Source of the DNA: Coemansia sp. RSA 487 | Taxonomy: Eukaryota > Kickxellomycota > Kickxellomycetes > Kickxellales > Kickxellaceae | Direction of reading: 5' to 3' | Length of the DNA stretch: 64,000 nt | NCBI GenBank assembly: GCA_027577595.1 | Contig: JANBRJ010000062.1 | Coordinates: 35,781 to 99,780 of the forward strand | Shown: piece after piece, positions 48,247 to 59,308 of the stretch | How the letters are laid out: each line of letters opens with the position of its first letter | How positions within the stretch are numbered: position 1 is the first letter of the stretch | Made by a program: the position numbers and the translations under genes | The notes under the pieces: model-generated | The model's input: the letters and a program-made list of their open reading frames with translations, nothing else | What the model was told of the DNA's origin: nothing | Database searches by the model: none

Positions 48247-50595
48247 GTTTTATATTTAATTTAGCATGAATAAAAGTATATTCTTAAAAACTGAAGAAGG
48301 AACCCAGAGAAGAAAAGGTCTGTCTACCTGCAATGACATGGCATGCTGTTAAGTAGTGGTAAACATACATCTGGTAATTAGATTTTGGATCACATTTAAC
48401 ATGTACAACCCGTTATGGAATTTGGTTTTATGCAGCCAGGAATATGTATAAATGCACATTTATTTTGTTTAATCAAGCAGCTTAATACCAGTGTAGGGGA
48501 GAATGCTGTCACTGGCATTAAATTTTCGTCAATTTTCTTATTTGTTTGTTAGTTTCGCCATGTCTTTTCAAATCAAATGTTGTACATATATTCCAAAAGT
48601 TGCAACAAGGAGAGAAAGCATCCACTAGACTTATAATGTAGGCGGAACTTGCTTGGAAATATGATCAGGTTTAATTTCAGTCAAAACAGAATACTATTAT
48701 AAACAGCTAGAAAATGAGCATGCTGAAAACAATAGCGAAGAAACGAATGGTGGTTACTAAAAAAAGCCTAATAAACCAATCGTTGACCTATTATCATTGC
48801 CTTTCGAAAAATGCAATTATTTGCTGGCTGGAGTTAGTTTTTCTTATTATTTCCTGAATCTCCTGACTGATTGCCACTTGCACTTGCTTCTTCAGCTAAT
48901 CTTGCTGCTCTAGCGCGCTGTTTTATTTCCTCTAGTTCGCTCATCTGCTTCTCATAAGCCAACCTACGTTCTTTTTGTGCGAGTGTTTCAGGCATTTTCT
49001 CTTATGCTATGTAATTGATACACCTAGTTTTGTCAAAGTACTAAATGTTGTATGGAATAGCTGTTTAGGGAGTAAACCTGTGTAGGGAATTGCTGCTGAG
49101 TATTTGGTTAGCACATTAACAACCAAATTCTCAATCGGTGCTTTTATAGCCACGATTTGAATTGTATGCAGAGTTTCTTTATTTAGTGAAAATATTTAAA
49201 TACATTTTGTTAGAACATTATTCACCCCCAACATAAACTAGCTGCTATACTTAGTTGTTTTACTTTTAGAATGTGGAGTTGTGGCAGAGGTGGAACCTTG
49301 CAGTGTATTTAGACTGTAGTCATGTCGATTTTCATAATATGTGCATTTGTTTCAATAGATGTGTCATCTTGGGAAACCAAAAACCAAAAACCAAACAGCG
49401 TAGCGGAAATAGTGGCATTATGCTCTAATTTCTGATATCTGAAATCTCAACATTGAAATATAAAGCTTTTAGTTGAGTAAAGCATAAAAATACATATAAA
49501 CCCGATTATTATGAACAGAGTAAAGTTGCTATTTATAAAAATATGATTATGTGTAAAAGCCGTAAATAGTACAATAATTTATCAATTCAAAGGAAAGGAG
49601 ATGGTACGTAATATGATGATGTAATTTGCTGTAATTTGAATAGATCCACTGGAGCAACACAATTACATTGACGGACAGTTTTATCGATATCGAAGCTATG
49701 TAATATCTCCCAAAAGCTGCTGCAACAATCTTTTCTTTTCCAAAGCGGATCACAATATTTTCATAAATACTATTTATGTTTTTCTTTTTTTTTTTTGAAT
49801 GTGAATGATTGTATTTCGCATTCAGCTTTTCAAACAAGCAAAACATATAATCGGCTTAAAAACTTTGCATCCTCAGCCAACGACAATGGTATTCATGGCT
49901 GATAGGGCGGATATTATGTCTTTTGCGATGTCTGAGAATCCCTCATTTTGCACATGTGGATTACAGTCGCAAACTCTGTGGCTCCTGTTTTTGTTTGAAA
50001 ATCAGGTACATTATATGTTGCATTGCATGGAACTGTGCATTACTCTACCCCAAATACATGTTTGCCAAGAAGAAGAGAACAGTGCTCTGAAGAGCTCCTG
50101 CACGATTTGCAAGATGGCGCAAATCAGACACCCATATGGCAACAATAGGAAAAAGGACAAAAAAATTACAAATAGCTCAGAGCTCACGCACATTTATTAT
50201 TACGTAACATATGATCTGAAGATCCTAACAATACATCAAAAGTAGTGACGAAAGTGACTTTCTTCATTCAGCTTATGTTTGGGTTTCATACGAGGACACG
50301 CTGTTTCAAATCTGGAAAGAGATTAGCCAAACAACTCGAGTCTCGTTTGAATGCAAAGAAGTATTAAATGATCGCTCTTTCGACGTGCTTTCAATTTTGC
50401 ATTTCGCTTTGTTTTGGCACCCATGCCAAGTTTTCGCAATAAAATTGTCTCAAAGGTATAAAAACCCACGCTATATTCCTCTCTCTCGCCCCTTTTTCTC
50501 ATCCTATATTTCCCTCCACTCCCTCACGTTCTCGGCTTTTCTCTTTATTTTTCTCTGACTTTTTAGTATTTCCACTGATCCGTTATTTTAAAACA
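48247..50595. other. Gene-poor 2.3-kb stretch
   Basis: AT-rich spacer between two ADF-like genes. It contains one possible micro-gene (48834-48995, minus). A plus-strand frame at 49805-50245 was considered and not accepted. Confidence 0.5.
48834..48995 (-). CDS. Possible 53-residue helical micro-protein
   Basis: ATG 48995 to TAA 48836-48834. Strongly charged and helical: MPETLAQKERRLAYEKQMSE, then LEEIKQRARAARLAEEAS, then a Ser/Gly/Asn-rich end finishing KKN. The codon pattern gives an amphipathic helix over some 38 residues, which random AT-rich sequence seldom does. It could also be the last exon of a spliced gene. No family recognised. Confidence 0.35.
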   Translation of the reverse strand: MPETLAQKERRLAYEKQMSELEEIKQRARAARLAEEASASGNQSGDSGNNKKN

Positions 50596-51154
50596 ATGCT
50601 TACGACCCAGCAGATGAACCCAATCCTTCCACAGGTAAGTGGCCTCTGACATGAGGCATACTCACAACAATACAAGAAAGCAGCATTCAAAGTTAAAAGA
50701 CCATCTCAATAGCAAAAAAAATATGTTGCATGAGTAGGTATCGGTTCCATCACTTGAAACCAGCCTAATAACGCCTAGCGCAGCCGCCTGCGACACGTCC
50801 AACTACAAGTACGCGATAATCAGTTCAGACCCAGCTTTCAACAAGACATTCAAGTCCAAAAACAGATACAGTGACGATTTCATATCATTCAGGTCATCTC
50901 TACCCGTATACCAGTGCTGCTACGCAGTGTATACGCTTGTGTTTGTGCACCAAATGAAGCGCAAAACAGTAGTGATCTTTTACACGTGGCTGCCTACAGA
51001 TGCTCCTGCCGATGAAAGGCAAGAGTATTTGACAAATGGACCCAATATGGCCAAGCGGCTGTCGCATTACGATTTTCATTTTGTGTGCACAGAGTGGAGA
51101 GAGTTTCAGCAGTCGGTAGCCATCCCCAAGATATGCAAGCTTTTAGGTCCCTGA
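50596..51154 (+). CDS. ADF/cofilin-like protein
   Basis: Two exons, 50596-50634 and 50738-51154, encode 151 residues, the normal ADF length. Exon 1 gives only 13 residues (MLTTQQMNPILPQ); the 103-nt intron (GTAAGT..TAG) is placed early, as in many cofilin genes. Exon 2 starts VSVPSLETSLITPSAAAC, which lines up with the GVSVSDE.. start of cofilin. It continues with NYKYAIISSD, QCCYAVYTLVFVHQMKRKTV, VIFYTWLPTDAPADERQEY and CTEWREFQQSVAIPK, in the right order for an ADF-homology domain. Actin-depolymerising role is likely but sequence is divergent. Confidence 0.72.
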
Positions 51155-51641
51155 ACTGTTTTGTTTTCGTTTCGTTTCGTTTCTTTGGTTGTTGCTACGT
51201 TATATGTGAATACTATTCTTTTTTATCTCAGCTACAACAGATACTAATTATCTCTCCCCTTCCTTTTTTGTATGGTGTTTAGTTTGGAGAAAGCAAGCAA
51301 ATGCTATTATCCACAAAACAATGCTAAATTAAAACGCGACCATTGTTAAGCAGAAACACGCGTTGCATTGATCTGATCCGGGGTTTACATATAAATTACA
51401 GCAATTGGGTGTTGACTGGGAGGAGGGAATTGAAGATACACATTTGTGTTTCCGAATTACGCTACAACAAGCATTTGTCTTCTCTTGCACTTCTCTCTTT
51501 CACTCCCCTCCCCAAAAAAGGCTCTTTCATTTTGTATTTTTCCACAACGTTTGGTTTTCTTTTTCTTTTTTTTTTTCTTTCTCCAAGCTTATTAACCTAT
51601 TTTTTCGTTTGGTGCTTTATGAACATTTACTATCCACTCCT
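51155..51641. other. Intergenic and leader, no gene seen
   Basis: 487 bp with a pyrimidine-rich leader (51475-51640) ahead of the next gene. The open frame that runs through it is hydrophobic leader, not protein. Confidence 0.5.
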
Positions 51642-53576
51642 ATGGTATACGTTAATGATCTCGATGACCGAATACTCGAGCGTATCTTGCACCTAGCTTG
51701 TCATGCCGTCCATGTCCCAACGACCCGGCTCCACGCGTATAAAAGGCTACTTCCGCTAGCAGCTGTGTGCCAGTCATGGCGGCGACACGCTTGCCGCCAT
51801 TTGTACTCGACGCTGATAGCAGAGTTCCAGATGGTGCTGCCGCTGCCCATACGATCCGTGGAAGAGGAGCCGAAAAAGAAAAGACCCAGCGTCCAGTACG
51901 CTCCAAGAAAGAAAAGCCTATGGAGTGGGATGACAATGTTCTCTAGCAATGCAAACAAAGCGCAGAATGATAAAGCAGCAAGCGAAGTACCATTAACATC
52001 CTCGGCACCAAGCCGATGGAAAACAAACATGGCGCTAATTCAGGGGGCGCGGAAGAACGGCGGAACCACCAAACTGCGCATCCAGATGTTTGGCGGATTG
52101 TATCCAGATTATGTAGAGTTTGCATCGGCCATTGATTTCGGCGGAGCGAGCCACATGTGGGACCAACTCGAGTGCATTGAGTTTGCCGATTACTCTGACC
52201 CGCAAGGAGCCACGGCATGGCGGTACCTTCAGCAACCATCCGCAGCAACAAGCCGTCAGGAAAGGCAGGCATTGAATAAGCTAGTAGCACATATGGGCGT
52301 GCACTTGCCCAACGTCAACGCCATTGTTTCGAGCAGTAGTACGTCATGGGACATATGCAGCGCATCAACCAAACTGCTTGCCACGCTTCTGCTCGTCCAT
52401 TATATGCCTCAGGTTTCTGCATGGAACGTTCCGGTAATCATCGACAAGGGTCTGCTGCAGCAATCGAACACCCTTGCTGAATCCCTGACAGTATTGCAAG
52501 TGGAAACACAGGTGCTTTTGCAGCTAGGCAGCGCAAGGATCCGTGCTGAACGCTTAAAGCATCTGCATCTATGCCAGGCCGAGCCCTTTTTCTCTTGGGC
52601 CGCCTTCACCAATGGAGCAGACGACACTGGTTGCGTTGTTTTCGAACAGCTGCACACGCTAATAATCGACTTTGAAAAGGACAACGTAGCCAACGACACC
52701 CACAGGTTTGACGCGCTCCGTGGGACCAATGGATCAGGCAGCAAAAACAGCTCCCGCGTGACAATGGGGACAAACCGCTATCCGCTGCTGCTTCCTTCGC
52801 TCCACATACTTACTGTGCGCAAGGTCCCGTACACGTACACAGAGGCATGGAGCATGTTCCTGGATTCGCCAATAAAACAGCTGTCGGTGGCTGGCAAGTA
52901 CGGTCATCTTCGGTACATCAGCAGCGCGCTGCTAATGCAGTTGGATTTCTTGGACTTCCATTTGTACGGTATATCGGGCATTGGATCGCATGGAAGGTTC
53001 ACGTCGTTTATCAAACAGATTTTGGCATACCCATCTGGGGCACAGAGTGCATGGCTACGGCATGCAGACGAAGTGTTTCCTATGTCTGTTCCGTCCGAAT
53101 CTCTTGGCTGGACACAGCTGCGTGAACTCAATGTGGTAGGATATTTGCCGCCATTCGGCCTGCTGACGTTGGTTGGTCAGCTTCCGTGTCTCTTCAGGCT
53201 AGTGGTGCAGCGTGTTGTCCTAGACATTAATGAGCCGCTTCTGGAGCAAGATAGCTCAGACGACACCGACGACCCTGACGACGAGGGGGATAATTTTGGG
53301 CTAGAGAATGTCAGGTCGCATATCGTTGCCAGCACATCTGTTCGCGAGCTGCAAATGCATATGGGCGGAAGCCAAATCAGAACGTCGACGCTGCAGGTTC
53401 TGTGCTACTTGCTGACCGCAATGCCTTGCGTAAGGAAGCTGGCTATCAAGCATGGGTATCGGTCGCACGTGCGTCGCTTTGTGGCCAAGCATGCGCAGGA
53501 GTTTCCAGAGCTACAGAGCATCCAAATGGTCCAGCACGTGTACATGCAGCATGTCCCGGCGCATTTTGCACGGTGA
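51642..53576 (+). CDS. F-box/LRR-like protein
   Basis: 644 residues from ATG 51642, chosen because MVYVNDLDDRILERILHLAC begins a canonical F-box, followed by LLPLAAVCQSWRRHACRHLYSTL. A basic disordered insert (about 65-110) comes next, then an LRR-type body (LESLTVLQVETQVLLQL-like strands, LKHLHLCQAEPF, LHILTVRKVPYTY, LFRLVVQRVVLD) interrupted by an acidic run DSSDDTDDPDDEGDN at about residue 545. F-box proteins recruit substrates to SCF ligases; that this one does is inferred from the N-terminus. Confidence 0.75.
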   Translation: MVYVNDLDDRILERILHLACHAVHVPTTRLHAYKRLLPLAAVCQSWRRHACRHLYSTLIAEFQMVLPLPIRSVEEEPKKKRPSVQYAPRKKSLWSGMTMFSSNANKAQNDKAASEVPLTSSAPSRWKTNMALIQGARKNGGTTKLRIQMFGGLYPDYVEFASAIDFGGASHMWDQLECIEFADYSDPQGATAWRYLQQPSAATSRQERQALNKLVAHMGVHLPNVNAIVSSSSTSWDICSASTKLLATLLLVHYMPQVSAWNVPVIIDKGLLQQSNTLAESLTVLQVETQVLLQLGSARIRAERLKHLHLCQAEPFFSWAAFTNGADDTGCVVFEQLHTLIIDFEKDNVANDTHRFDALRGTNGSGSKNSSRVTMGTNRYPLLLPSLHILTVRKVPYTYTEAWSMFLDSPIKQLSVAGKYGHLRYISSALLMQLDFLDFHLYGISGIGSHGRFTSFIKQILAYPSGAQSAWLRHADEVFPMSVPSESLGWTQLRELNVVGYLPPFGLLTLVGQLPCLFRLVVQRVVLDINEPLLEQDSSDDTDDPDDEGDNFGLENVRSHIVASTSVRELQMHMGGSQIRTSTLQVLCYLLTAMPCVRKLAIKHGYRSHVRRFVAKHAQEFPELQSIQMVQHVYMQHVPAHFAR

Positions 53577-53698
53577 CATTTCTATAAATGATAATCCCCT
53601 CCCCGAATGTTTGATATGGTATTTACATTAACTGAACAATATAATTTGATAGACAAATAGGGGAATGTCACTGGATTTATAATTAGTTGGCGTTTCAT

Positions 53699-55612
53699 TT
53701 ACTTGAACACACTGTCTATTGTCACAGGTGTTGTTATGGCTTGTCTTGGCTGCGCATCAGAGCCATCTTGGTCTTTTCTGGGCTCTGGCGGCATGTTATT
53801 GTTGTTGTTGTTGTTGTTGTTGTTGCTGGTATTGGGAGGCGGTCTTGAAAGGAGAGGCGGCAGCGATGACGATGTATTGATTCTTGCCGGCCGGTGATGT
53901 TGGTGGTGGTGGTGCTGGAGAGTCGGTGAATAGACCATCGGTTGTGACTGCCTTGGGTATTGTGCGTGCTCGCGATAGCCATAGGCGCCGCTCTGGTACC
54001 GAGGCTGCTCAGATGTGGGAGCAGCAGCAGAGGCAGACGCAGTATGTCCGTGATGGTGATATGGCTTATAGCGCTGGGGCTGGAGCTGGAGCTGGGGCTG
54101 GGGCTGATATGCTGGATGCTGTTGATGCTGTGGTGGGTTTCTGTGGTGGCTATAAGGCGCTTGGCGGCTATTGCCTGTAGTCATGGGAGGAAGTGCTACA
54201 GACCGGTTAGGACGTGGGTTGTACACCAGAGAGGATGGCGGCGGCAGTCTTTGCCATTCTGGCTGCGGCATCTGGCGCTGCTCCTGTTGGTAACGCTGCA
54301 ACGGTGTTGTTTCCGCCTGATGGATGCTGGGAGTGGAAGGCCGAAGTTGGCTCTGGTGGTGACCACCCTCGACTGGCCGTGACTGCATATAGTTGCTGCT
54401 ATTAGCTGCAGTCGCCGCACTTGCATAAACGTTGCGCGTTACTGGTGCCTGTGACGTTGCCGAAACATCGCTATTTGGCACTGTGGATTGAGCCGGGGGA
54501 TAGCTTGGGTACGGGCGGCTAGCTGGACCTTGCTGCTGCTGCTGCTCTGGAGTGCCCCTGCCGCTGTTGCTAGCGGAGCTGAATGTCAGCGTCGTGCCAG
54601 GCGGCCCTTGCGAAGCCGAAGCAACAGGTGAATACATACCCATGTTACTGGTGCTCGACACGCTCGGTGCCATTGCAGGTGGTGCTTGATACGGCACTGT
54701 CGGTCTGTTTGAAAGCGGATCCATGGCCATGCTCGGTGCCGGTGCTCCCATGGGCATCCCAGGGCCCATGGTGCCAACAAAGGGCACAACCATAGAATCC
54801 AAACTCTCGTACTCTGTGATCTTGGCCAAATACTCCTTGAGCGATCCCAAAAGCACCTTTCCATCGGGCTGATCCTCGTTCAGTATAAAAATATCGTCGG
54901 GTGTGCGCTTCTCCGCGGGCTTTGTATCGATAAATGTCCTGGCAAGCTTGGCCGCGCAGGTAAACATGAAGCTCAGCATGTTGTTGGAGTGGATTTCAAA
55001 CATGGCGTTAAGCCACTGCTCAAGCAGCTTGCTCCCTTGTCCGGGCTTCTTGCCAAAAATGGATGACAGCGTGGCCATTGAGCCGCGGTATACAGCAAAG
55101 GACAGTACCTCCATGATGACTTTGACGAAGCGTTTGCAATCTTTATGGAAAATCGTCTTGCCCTTGAAAAGCGACCCCGATTCATGCAAATGGCGGAAGG
55201 GGACGATGCTTCGTGTCCACATGTTGATATGCTTGTGGTTCAGTTGCTGGTGCGAATACGATGGCGTGGTGCTTTTTAGCTCGACAAGAAGCTGCAGCGC
55301 CTCGAGCGACCTGTGCTCCTTCTTCTTGTTCGGGTACCGGACGGAAAGGTCCATTTCGAGGTCGTGCAAATCGATGTTGGTTTTGAGTGCGGACTCGACG
55401 TACCGGATGATGGCAGGGTCGATATACTTGTTCTTGAGAACAAGTCCGTCAACGCTATTGCAGATTGTGTATTGCGCAAGCGTGTGTACAAAGCAGTAGT
55501 CCAGCTCCATTGTCCACTGTGCGCGCGGCACGCGGGAAAAGAGGCTTCCCGGATGTGTCTTGCCACTTTCCGCGGTCTGTTTATATGTGCTGTCGTTGAA
55601 TGTGGAATACAT
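53699..55612 (-). CDS. Hypothetical protein, folded N-half and Gln/Pro/His/Asn-rich C-half
   Basis: 637 residues from ATG 55612 (MYSTFNDSTYKQ); 17 codons upstream start at TTG. Residues 1-260 look globular and helical, with WTMELDYCFVHTLAQYTICN, VRYPNKKKEHRSLEALQLLVELK and LLEQWLNAMFEIHSNNMLSFMFTCAAKL. From about 285 on the chain is low complexity: Pro/Met/Ala, then Gln/His runs, then about ten Asn from a GTT microsatellite. A transcription- or RNA-related scaffold would fit such a tail, but I recognise no family. Confidence 0.72.
   Translation of the reverse strand: MYSTFNDSTYKQTAESGKTHPGSLFSRVPRAQWTMELDYCFVHTLAQYTICNSVDGLVLKNKYIDPAIIRYVESALKTNIDLHDLEMDLSVRYPNKKKEHRSLEALQLLVELKSTTPSYSHQQLNHKHINMWTRSIVPFRHLHESGSLFKGKTIFHKDCKRFVKVIMEVLSFAVYRGSMATLSSIFGKKPGQGSKLLEQWLNAMFEIHSNNMLSFMFTCAAKLARTFIDTKPAEKRTPDDIFILNEDQPDGKVLLGSLKEYLAKITEYESLDSMVVPFVGTMGPGMPMGAPAPSMAMDPLSNRPTVPYQAPPAMAPSVSSTSNMGMYSPVASASQGPPGTTLTFSSASNSGRGTPEQQQQQGPASRPYPSYPPAQSTVPNSDVSATSQAPVTRNVYASAATAANSSNYMQSRPVEGGHHQSQLRPSTPSIHQAETTPLQRYQQEQRQMPQPEWQRLPPPSSLVYNPRPNRSVALPPMTTGNSRQAPYSHHRNPPQHQQHPAYQPQPQLQLQPQRYKPYHHHGHTASASAAAPTSEQPRYQSGAYGYREHAQYPRQSQPMVYSPTLQHHHHQHHRPARINTSSSLPPLLSRPPPNTSNNNNNNNNNNMPPEPRKDQDGSDAQPRQAITTPVTIDSVFK
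53795..53825. repeat. (GTT)n microsatellite encoding poly-Asn
   Basis: About ten trinucleotide units inside the coding region, read as Asn codons on the minus strand. Confidence 0.85.
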
Positions 55613-57355
55613 GTCTGTTGTTGTGTAATGCAATGTGTCGCTTCTGATATGCTGCGACGGCAAATGTTATTATATATTGAGTCGGGTGGGGTTATGCGGG
55701 GATAAAAGGAAACAGAAATAGCCAGAAATGCAAGAAAAATGGAAATGATATGTGAACGTAAGAATGGAAAAGTGCAAATGAATTAGAAAAAGGAAATAAG
55801 AATATAAACTTCATTTCAAAATAAATCCCAATGCCGCAACTAGCGTTTAAATATTGTCTAGCATAGAATTCTCCTTAAAGAACTTCAGTCAATCTGCGCT
55901 ATTGCAAAACCTCCCACTGCCAAAAAAGCTTCTACGCTTTACAAATCAACCGTCTTCCTGCTCCCGTCCAACAAATATTTTAAAATTTTCTTCTTTGGAT
56001 CCTCTCCTTTTAATCGCTTGAACAGGCCCCACTGCTCTTTCTAGAATAGCCACACGTTTTTCGGCTTGTACACGTAAAGTCAACTTAATTTACAATGTGT
56101 ATGCCTTTTGCGTTCTTGGCTGTCGTAGCAAAGGTGTATTTCAAATGCCAATGTGTCCCAAACCCCATTGTATCCCCTATTTTTACAGGGAAACATTCTT
56201 TGTCTAAAAGAAAAATAAATGAGTTTTACACTACTTACAGGGTTGCACGGCTTTCTCTAACCTTCCCTCTCCTTTCCTCATTTCTTTTTGGCTTTTCGCC
56301 AAGAGCTAGAGCTCACCATGTACAGTTTTTTTTGCAATATGCTACAAAGGCTCTGGAATTCAGACATTCTTTTCTTTGTAAATTATTGCCCACCCCTCAG
56401 ATTTACAAAGACAAGCACAAACGATAATTATCGACTTCGGGCTATTACTATGATTAAGCTCCCAAATGTAAATGAGCGTTCATGAGATTTGTGCTTCTTT
56501 ATGGATTTCTTGGCATATGATCCATTGGACACGTTATTAAAAAGGACAGCCAAGCCTTATGATGTCTGCTTTACCTTACGCATGTCTTGGCCATTATCTT
56601 TGTACTCTCTTTATACGCGATAATCGGCTATATGGCTACTTCTTTCTCTTCTTTACATGATCGGTCGTGCAAATGATTATAGGTTTGCTGCAGATTCAGG
56701 GTCTCCGATTTGGACTATAGATCTTATCTGCGATTTTTTTTGGAGATCTGAAGTCTTTTTTAGAGTGCATGTGTCAACTCAAATTTCTCTTGCATATGCT
56801 CCAAAAAAGGTCCTAAAACCAACTCCGACTACTCAATAGATTGCGTAGTTGGTTTTCTTGGCATAAAATTTGAAACCACTAAATAAAACAAACCGTTGTC
56901 ATTTAGGCTTTTTTTTAGGAAGAGGAAGCGTCAAAGAAACGCCAGTGTGACGGACCGGGAGCTTTTCGAATTCCTTGCACCTTGACCCTTGCATGGTAAT
57001 GTCTTGGCATGGGCCACTTTCTAAAAAACATTGTTTACGTTTGGCTGAACTTTGAATCCAAAAATCGTAAATAAGAAAAGGGATTTACATGCTCAAAACT
57101 CACTATTTCAAAGAAATATCCTGGTAGAAAGGGCATTACCGAAAAGCACATACACTTCCTTGAAACTCACATTCACAAAATTCTTGGCAAAAAAAAAGCC
57201 TCGATTCAAAAGCACTAAAAAGAAAAATGCCAAGAAATAAAGATTCTGCTTCCCCTGCTTAGTTTTCCTTTTTTGTCAATTTCCGAAACCCGATGGCTGA
57301 TTAAAAAAAACAAGCTCTAAATCAATTTCAGTCAAAAAATTAATCAGATTTAGTT
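55613..57355. other. Intergenic, 1.7 kb, no gene seen
   Basis: Upstream region of the low-complexity gene and downstream region of the next minus-strand gene. Plus-strand frames at 56095-56427 and 57052-57240 lie in AT-rich sequence and resemble no protein I know. Confidence 0.5.
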
Positions 57356-59308
57356 TTATTCAGTACAGTCAAGAGCCGCCAAATGTCGAATATAAGGAAG
57401 CACTTTTTGAATTTTAAAGAGCGGCAGCAGTTCTCTGAAAAACTGGGTCGAATAGAAGCTAAACATCTTTAGCTCGCGCAGCGATGGCACTCGGGCTATT
57501 ACCATTAGTATGTTGTAGAACACCACATCGTCGGTAGCGTTCCGCAGCAGCACATCGGGCACGAATTTTATAAGGCTAGTGCTTATCGGCCGCATGTCTG
57601 ACGATAGTATATGTGCAGCCATGCCTTCGGCCGTGCGCACTGTAGCCGGAGGCTTGACAAAAAGCGCCCGCTGCAAGTCCAGGCATTCCAGCTCTGGCAG
57701 CCGCCGCAGCAGCTCAGGCACATCCGCATACGACAGCTGCCCTGTTAAGCTGAGCCTCCGGATTCCGGTGCATGTTATCTTTTCTGCTGGCGGCAGTCTG
57801 AGCCGATATTCTGTGCTGGCCGATATCGTCATTCTGCGGATATAGCTGTTTTGCGACAACGCCTTTGCGAGAAACCTGTTCCCGTGTGCCGATTCGCGGT
57901 GCCGGGATTCTGAGTAGCACGACAGGCTGCTGTAGTGCAGGCTGTTCATATCTTTGAGCTTTATGCCCTTGAATGCAACCAGGTCGCCCGAAATACTCAT
58001 GCTGTGGAGCTGCCCGACAGGAATATCCTTTAGGATCTCGCTAATACGCCCCGGATACAGGTTGAGCTGCAAGTGTCTAAGCTTTGGAAAGTGCGGTCGG
58101 CGTCCAGTTGTTTTCAGCTGTGTGAACTTGGGCGTGCGCTCCTTGATGGATATTGTCTTTAGTCGCGGGTTCCCCTTGTAGCTCGTGTCTGGTTCGTTGA
58201 CTATCTCGCTTCCGTTTTCCTTCCGATACCGCTCCCACATCAAGTCATCTTCTGTTTTTCCCGATGGCACACTCCGGTACGGCACATGGAACGTCATCTC
58301 AAGTTTCCGCAGCTCGCTAAAAACAACCGTGTTTGCATTTGTTGTCAAAGAAGGTGTGCCATTTGTACTTTTATTTGTCGCACCTCCAGAACCAGCAGGA
58401 ACGTTGCAAAAGCGGTCCCACAAGTAGTTGAGCGGGATAGATATCAACGTCAGCGACACTAGCGTCGGCGCTACAATGCGTGGGATATCAACATAGTCGT
58501 ACGCGCTATGCACAGACAGTGTCAGCCGCGTGATTTGCGCAGGTAGAACCTTTACGCCAAACGTGGGCATGTACGCAAAACGCAGGTCAAGGGCTTTGAA
58601 CCTGTCAATATGGTCCATTATATAGCTACTCATAGCGTTCCGCGGACCGACCCGACGACAGCGATTTTCGTCCATCCACAGCGACTCGACATTCGGCATC
58701 GTTATACCCAGGTAATTCCCCAACGCAGTAAAGGATTCGTCGGGGATCCATTCGTTTGTCAACGCAGCAGCCGCATCGGACTTTGACAGCGCACTGCCAC
58801 CGCTTTCTTCGTCAAGAGAAATATCCTTATCGTCCAGCTCGTAGTCGGATTTGAAATTGATGTACAGCGAAGTGACGTTTGTCCAGGTGTGCTTGTCAAA
58901 CCCAAACTCCTGAAGAACCGCAAGTACATCATCGGGAAGCGGATACCGGTCAAATGTACTAACCACCACTTCAGTTACTTTGTCAACGGACTGCGACTCA
59001 ACAACTGTTCTAAGGTTTGTCAGCCACTTGATCTGCGGTGGTAGTTTCTTTGCTGTCTTTAGCTCCTCGTGACTCAGCCCAAGCTTATCCACTCCCTCGA
59101 CTGCCTGGTTGTACCGCTCGAACACCAGCCGTTTTTGCAAGTACGGTAACGCGGATACTCGAAGGCTGTGACATAAATGCGCATACTCCCGGAAATCCCG
59201 GTGCAGCTTGTAGAACTTTGGGTGGTACGATTGCGATGCTTTGCTGTGACAGATTTCAAGTATCTTGTCAATTATTTGTTTAGGCAGCGTTTGTAACGAA
59301 GCCACCAT
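57356..59308 (-). CDS. F-box/LRR-like protein
   Basis: 650 residues from ATG 59308; the 15 upstream codons are leader. F-box-like start: LQTLPKQIIDKILEICHSKA, a short insert, then AHLCHSLRVSALPYLQKRLV. The LRR-type body includes VESLWMDENRCR, ALDLRFAYMPTF, LRKLEMTFHV, LRHLQLNLYPGRI, IRRLSLTGQLSY and LECLDLQRALFV. The C-terminus is a last LRR-like strand and LAALDCTE. Role as SCF substrate adaptor is inferred. Confidence 0.72.
   Translation of the reverse strand: MVASLQTLPKQIIDKILEICHSKASQSYHPKFYKLHRDFREYAHLCHSLRVSALPYLQKRLVFERYNQAVEGVDKLGLSHEELKTAKKLPPQIKWLTNLRTVVESQSVDKVTEVVVSTFDRYPLPDDVLAVLQEFGFDKHTWTNVTSLYINFKSDYELDDKDISLDEESGGSALSKSDAAAALTNEWIPDESFTALGNYLGITMPNVESLWMDENRCRRVGPRNAMSSYIMDHIDRFKALDLRFAYMPTFGVKVLPAQITRLTLSVHSAYDYVDIPRIVAPTLVSLTLISIPLNYLWDRFCNVPAGSGGATNKSTNGTPSLTTNANTVVFSELRKLEMTFHVPYRSVPSGKTEDDLMWERYRKENGSEIVNEPDTSYKGNPRLKTISIKERTPKFTQLKTTGRRPHFPKLRHLQLNLYPGRISEILKDIPVGQLHSMSISGDLVAFKGIKLKDMNSLHYSSLSCYSESRHRESAHGNRFLAKALSQNSYIRRMTISASTEYRLRLPPAEKITCTGIRRLSLTGQLSYADVPELLRRLPELECLDLQRALFVKPPATVRTAEGMAAHILSSDMRPISTSLIKFVPDVLLRNATDDVVFYNILMVIARVPSLRELKMFSFYSTQFFRELLPLFKIQKVLPYIRHLAALDCTE

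Noticed and set aside
49805-50245. 146-codon plus-strand frame between the ADF-like genes
   Set aside because: No resemblance to ADF in this or a spliced form, low-complexity leader at its start, poor codon pattern.
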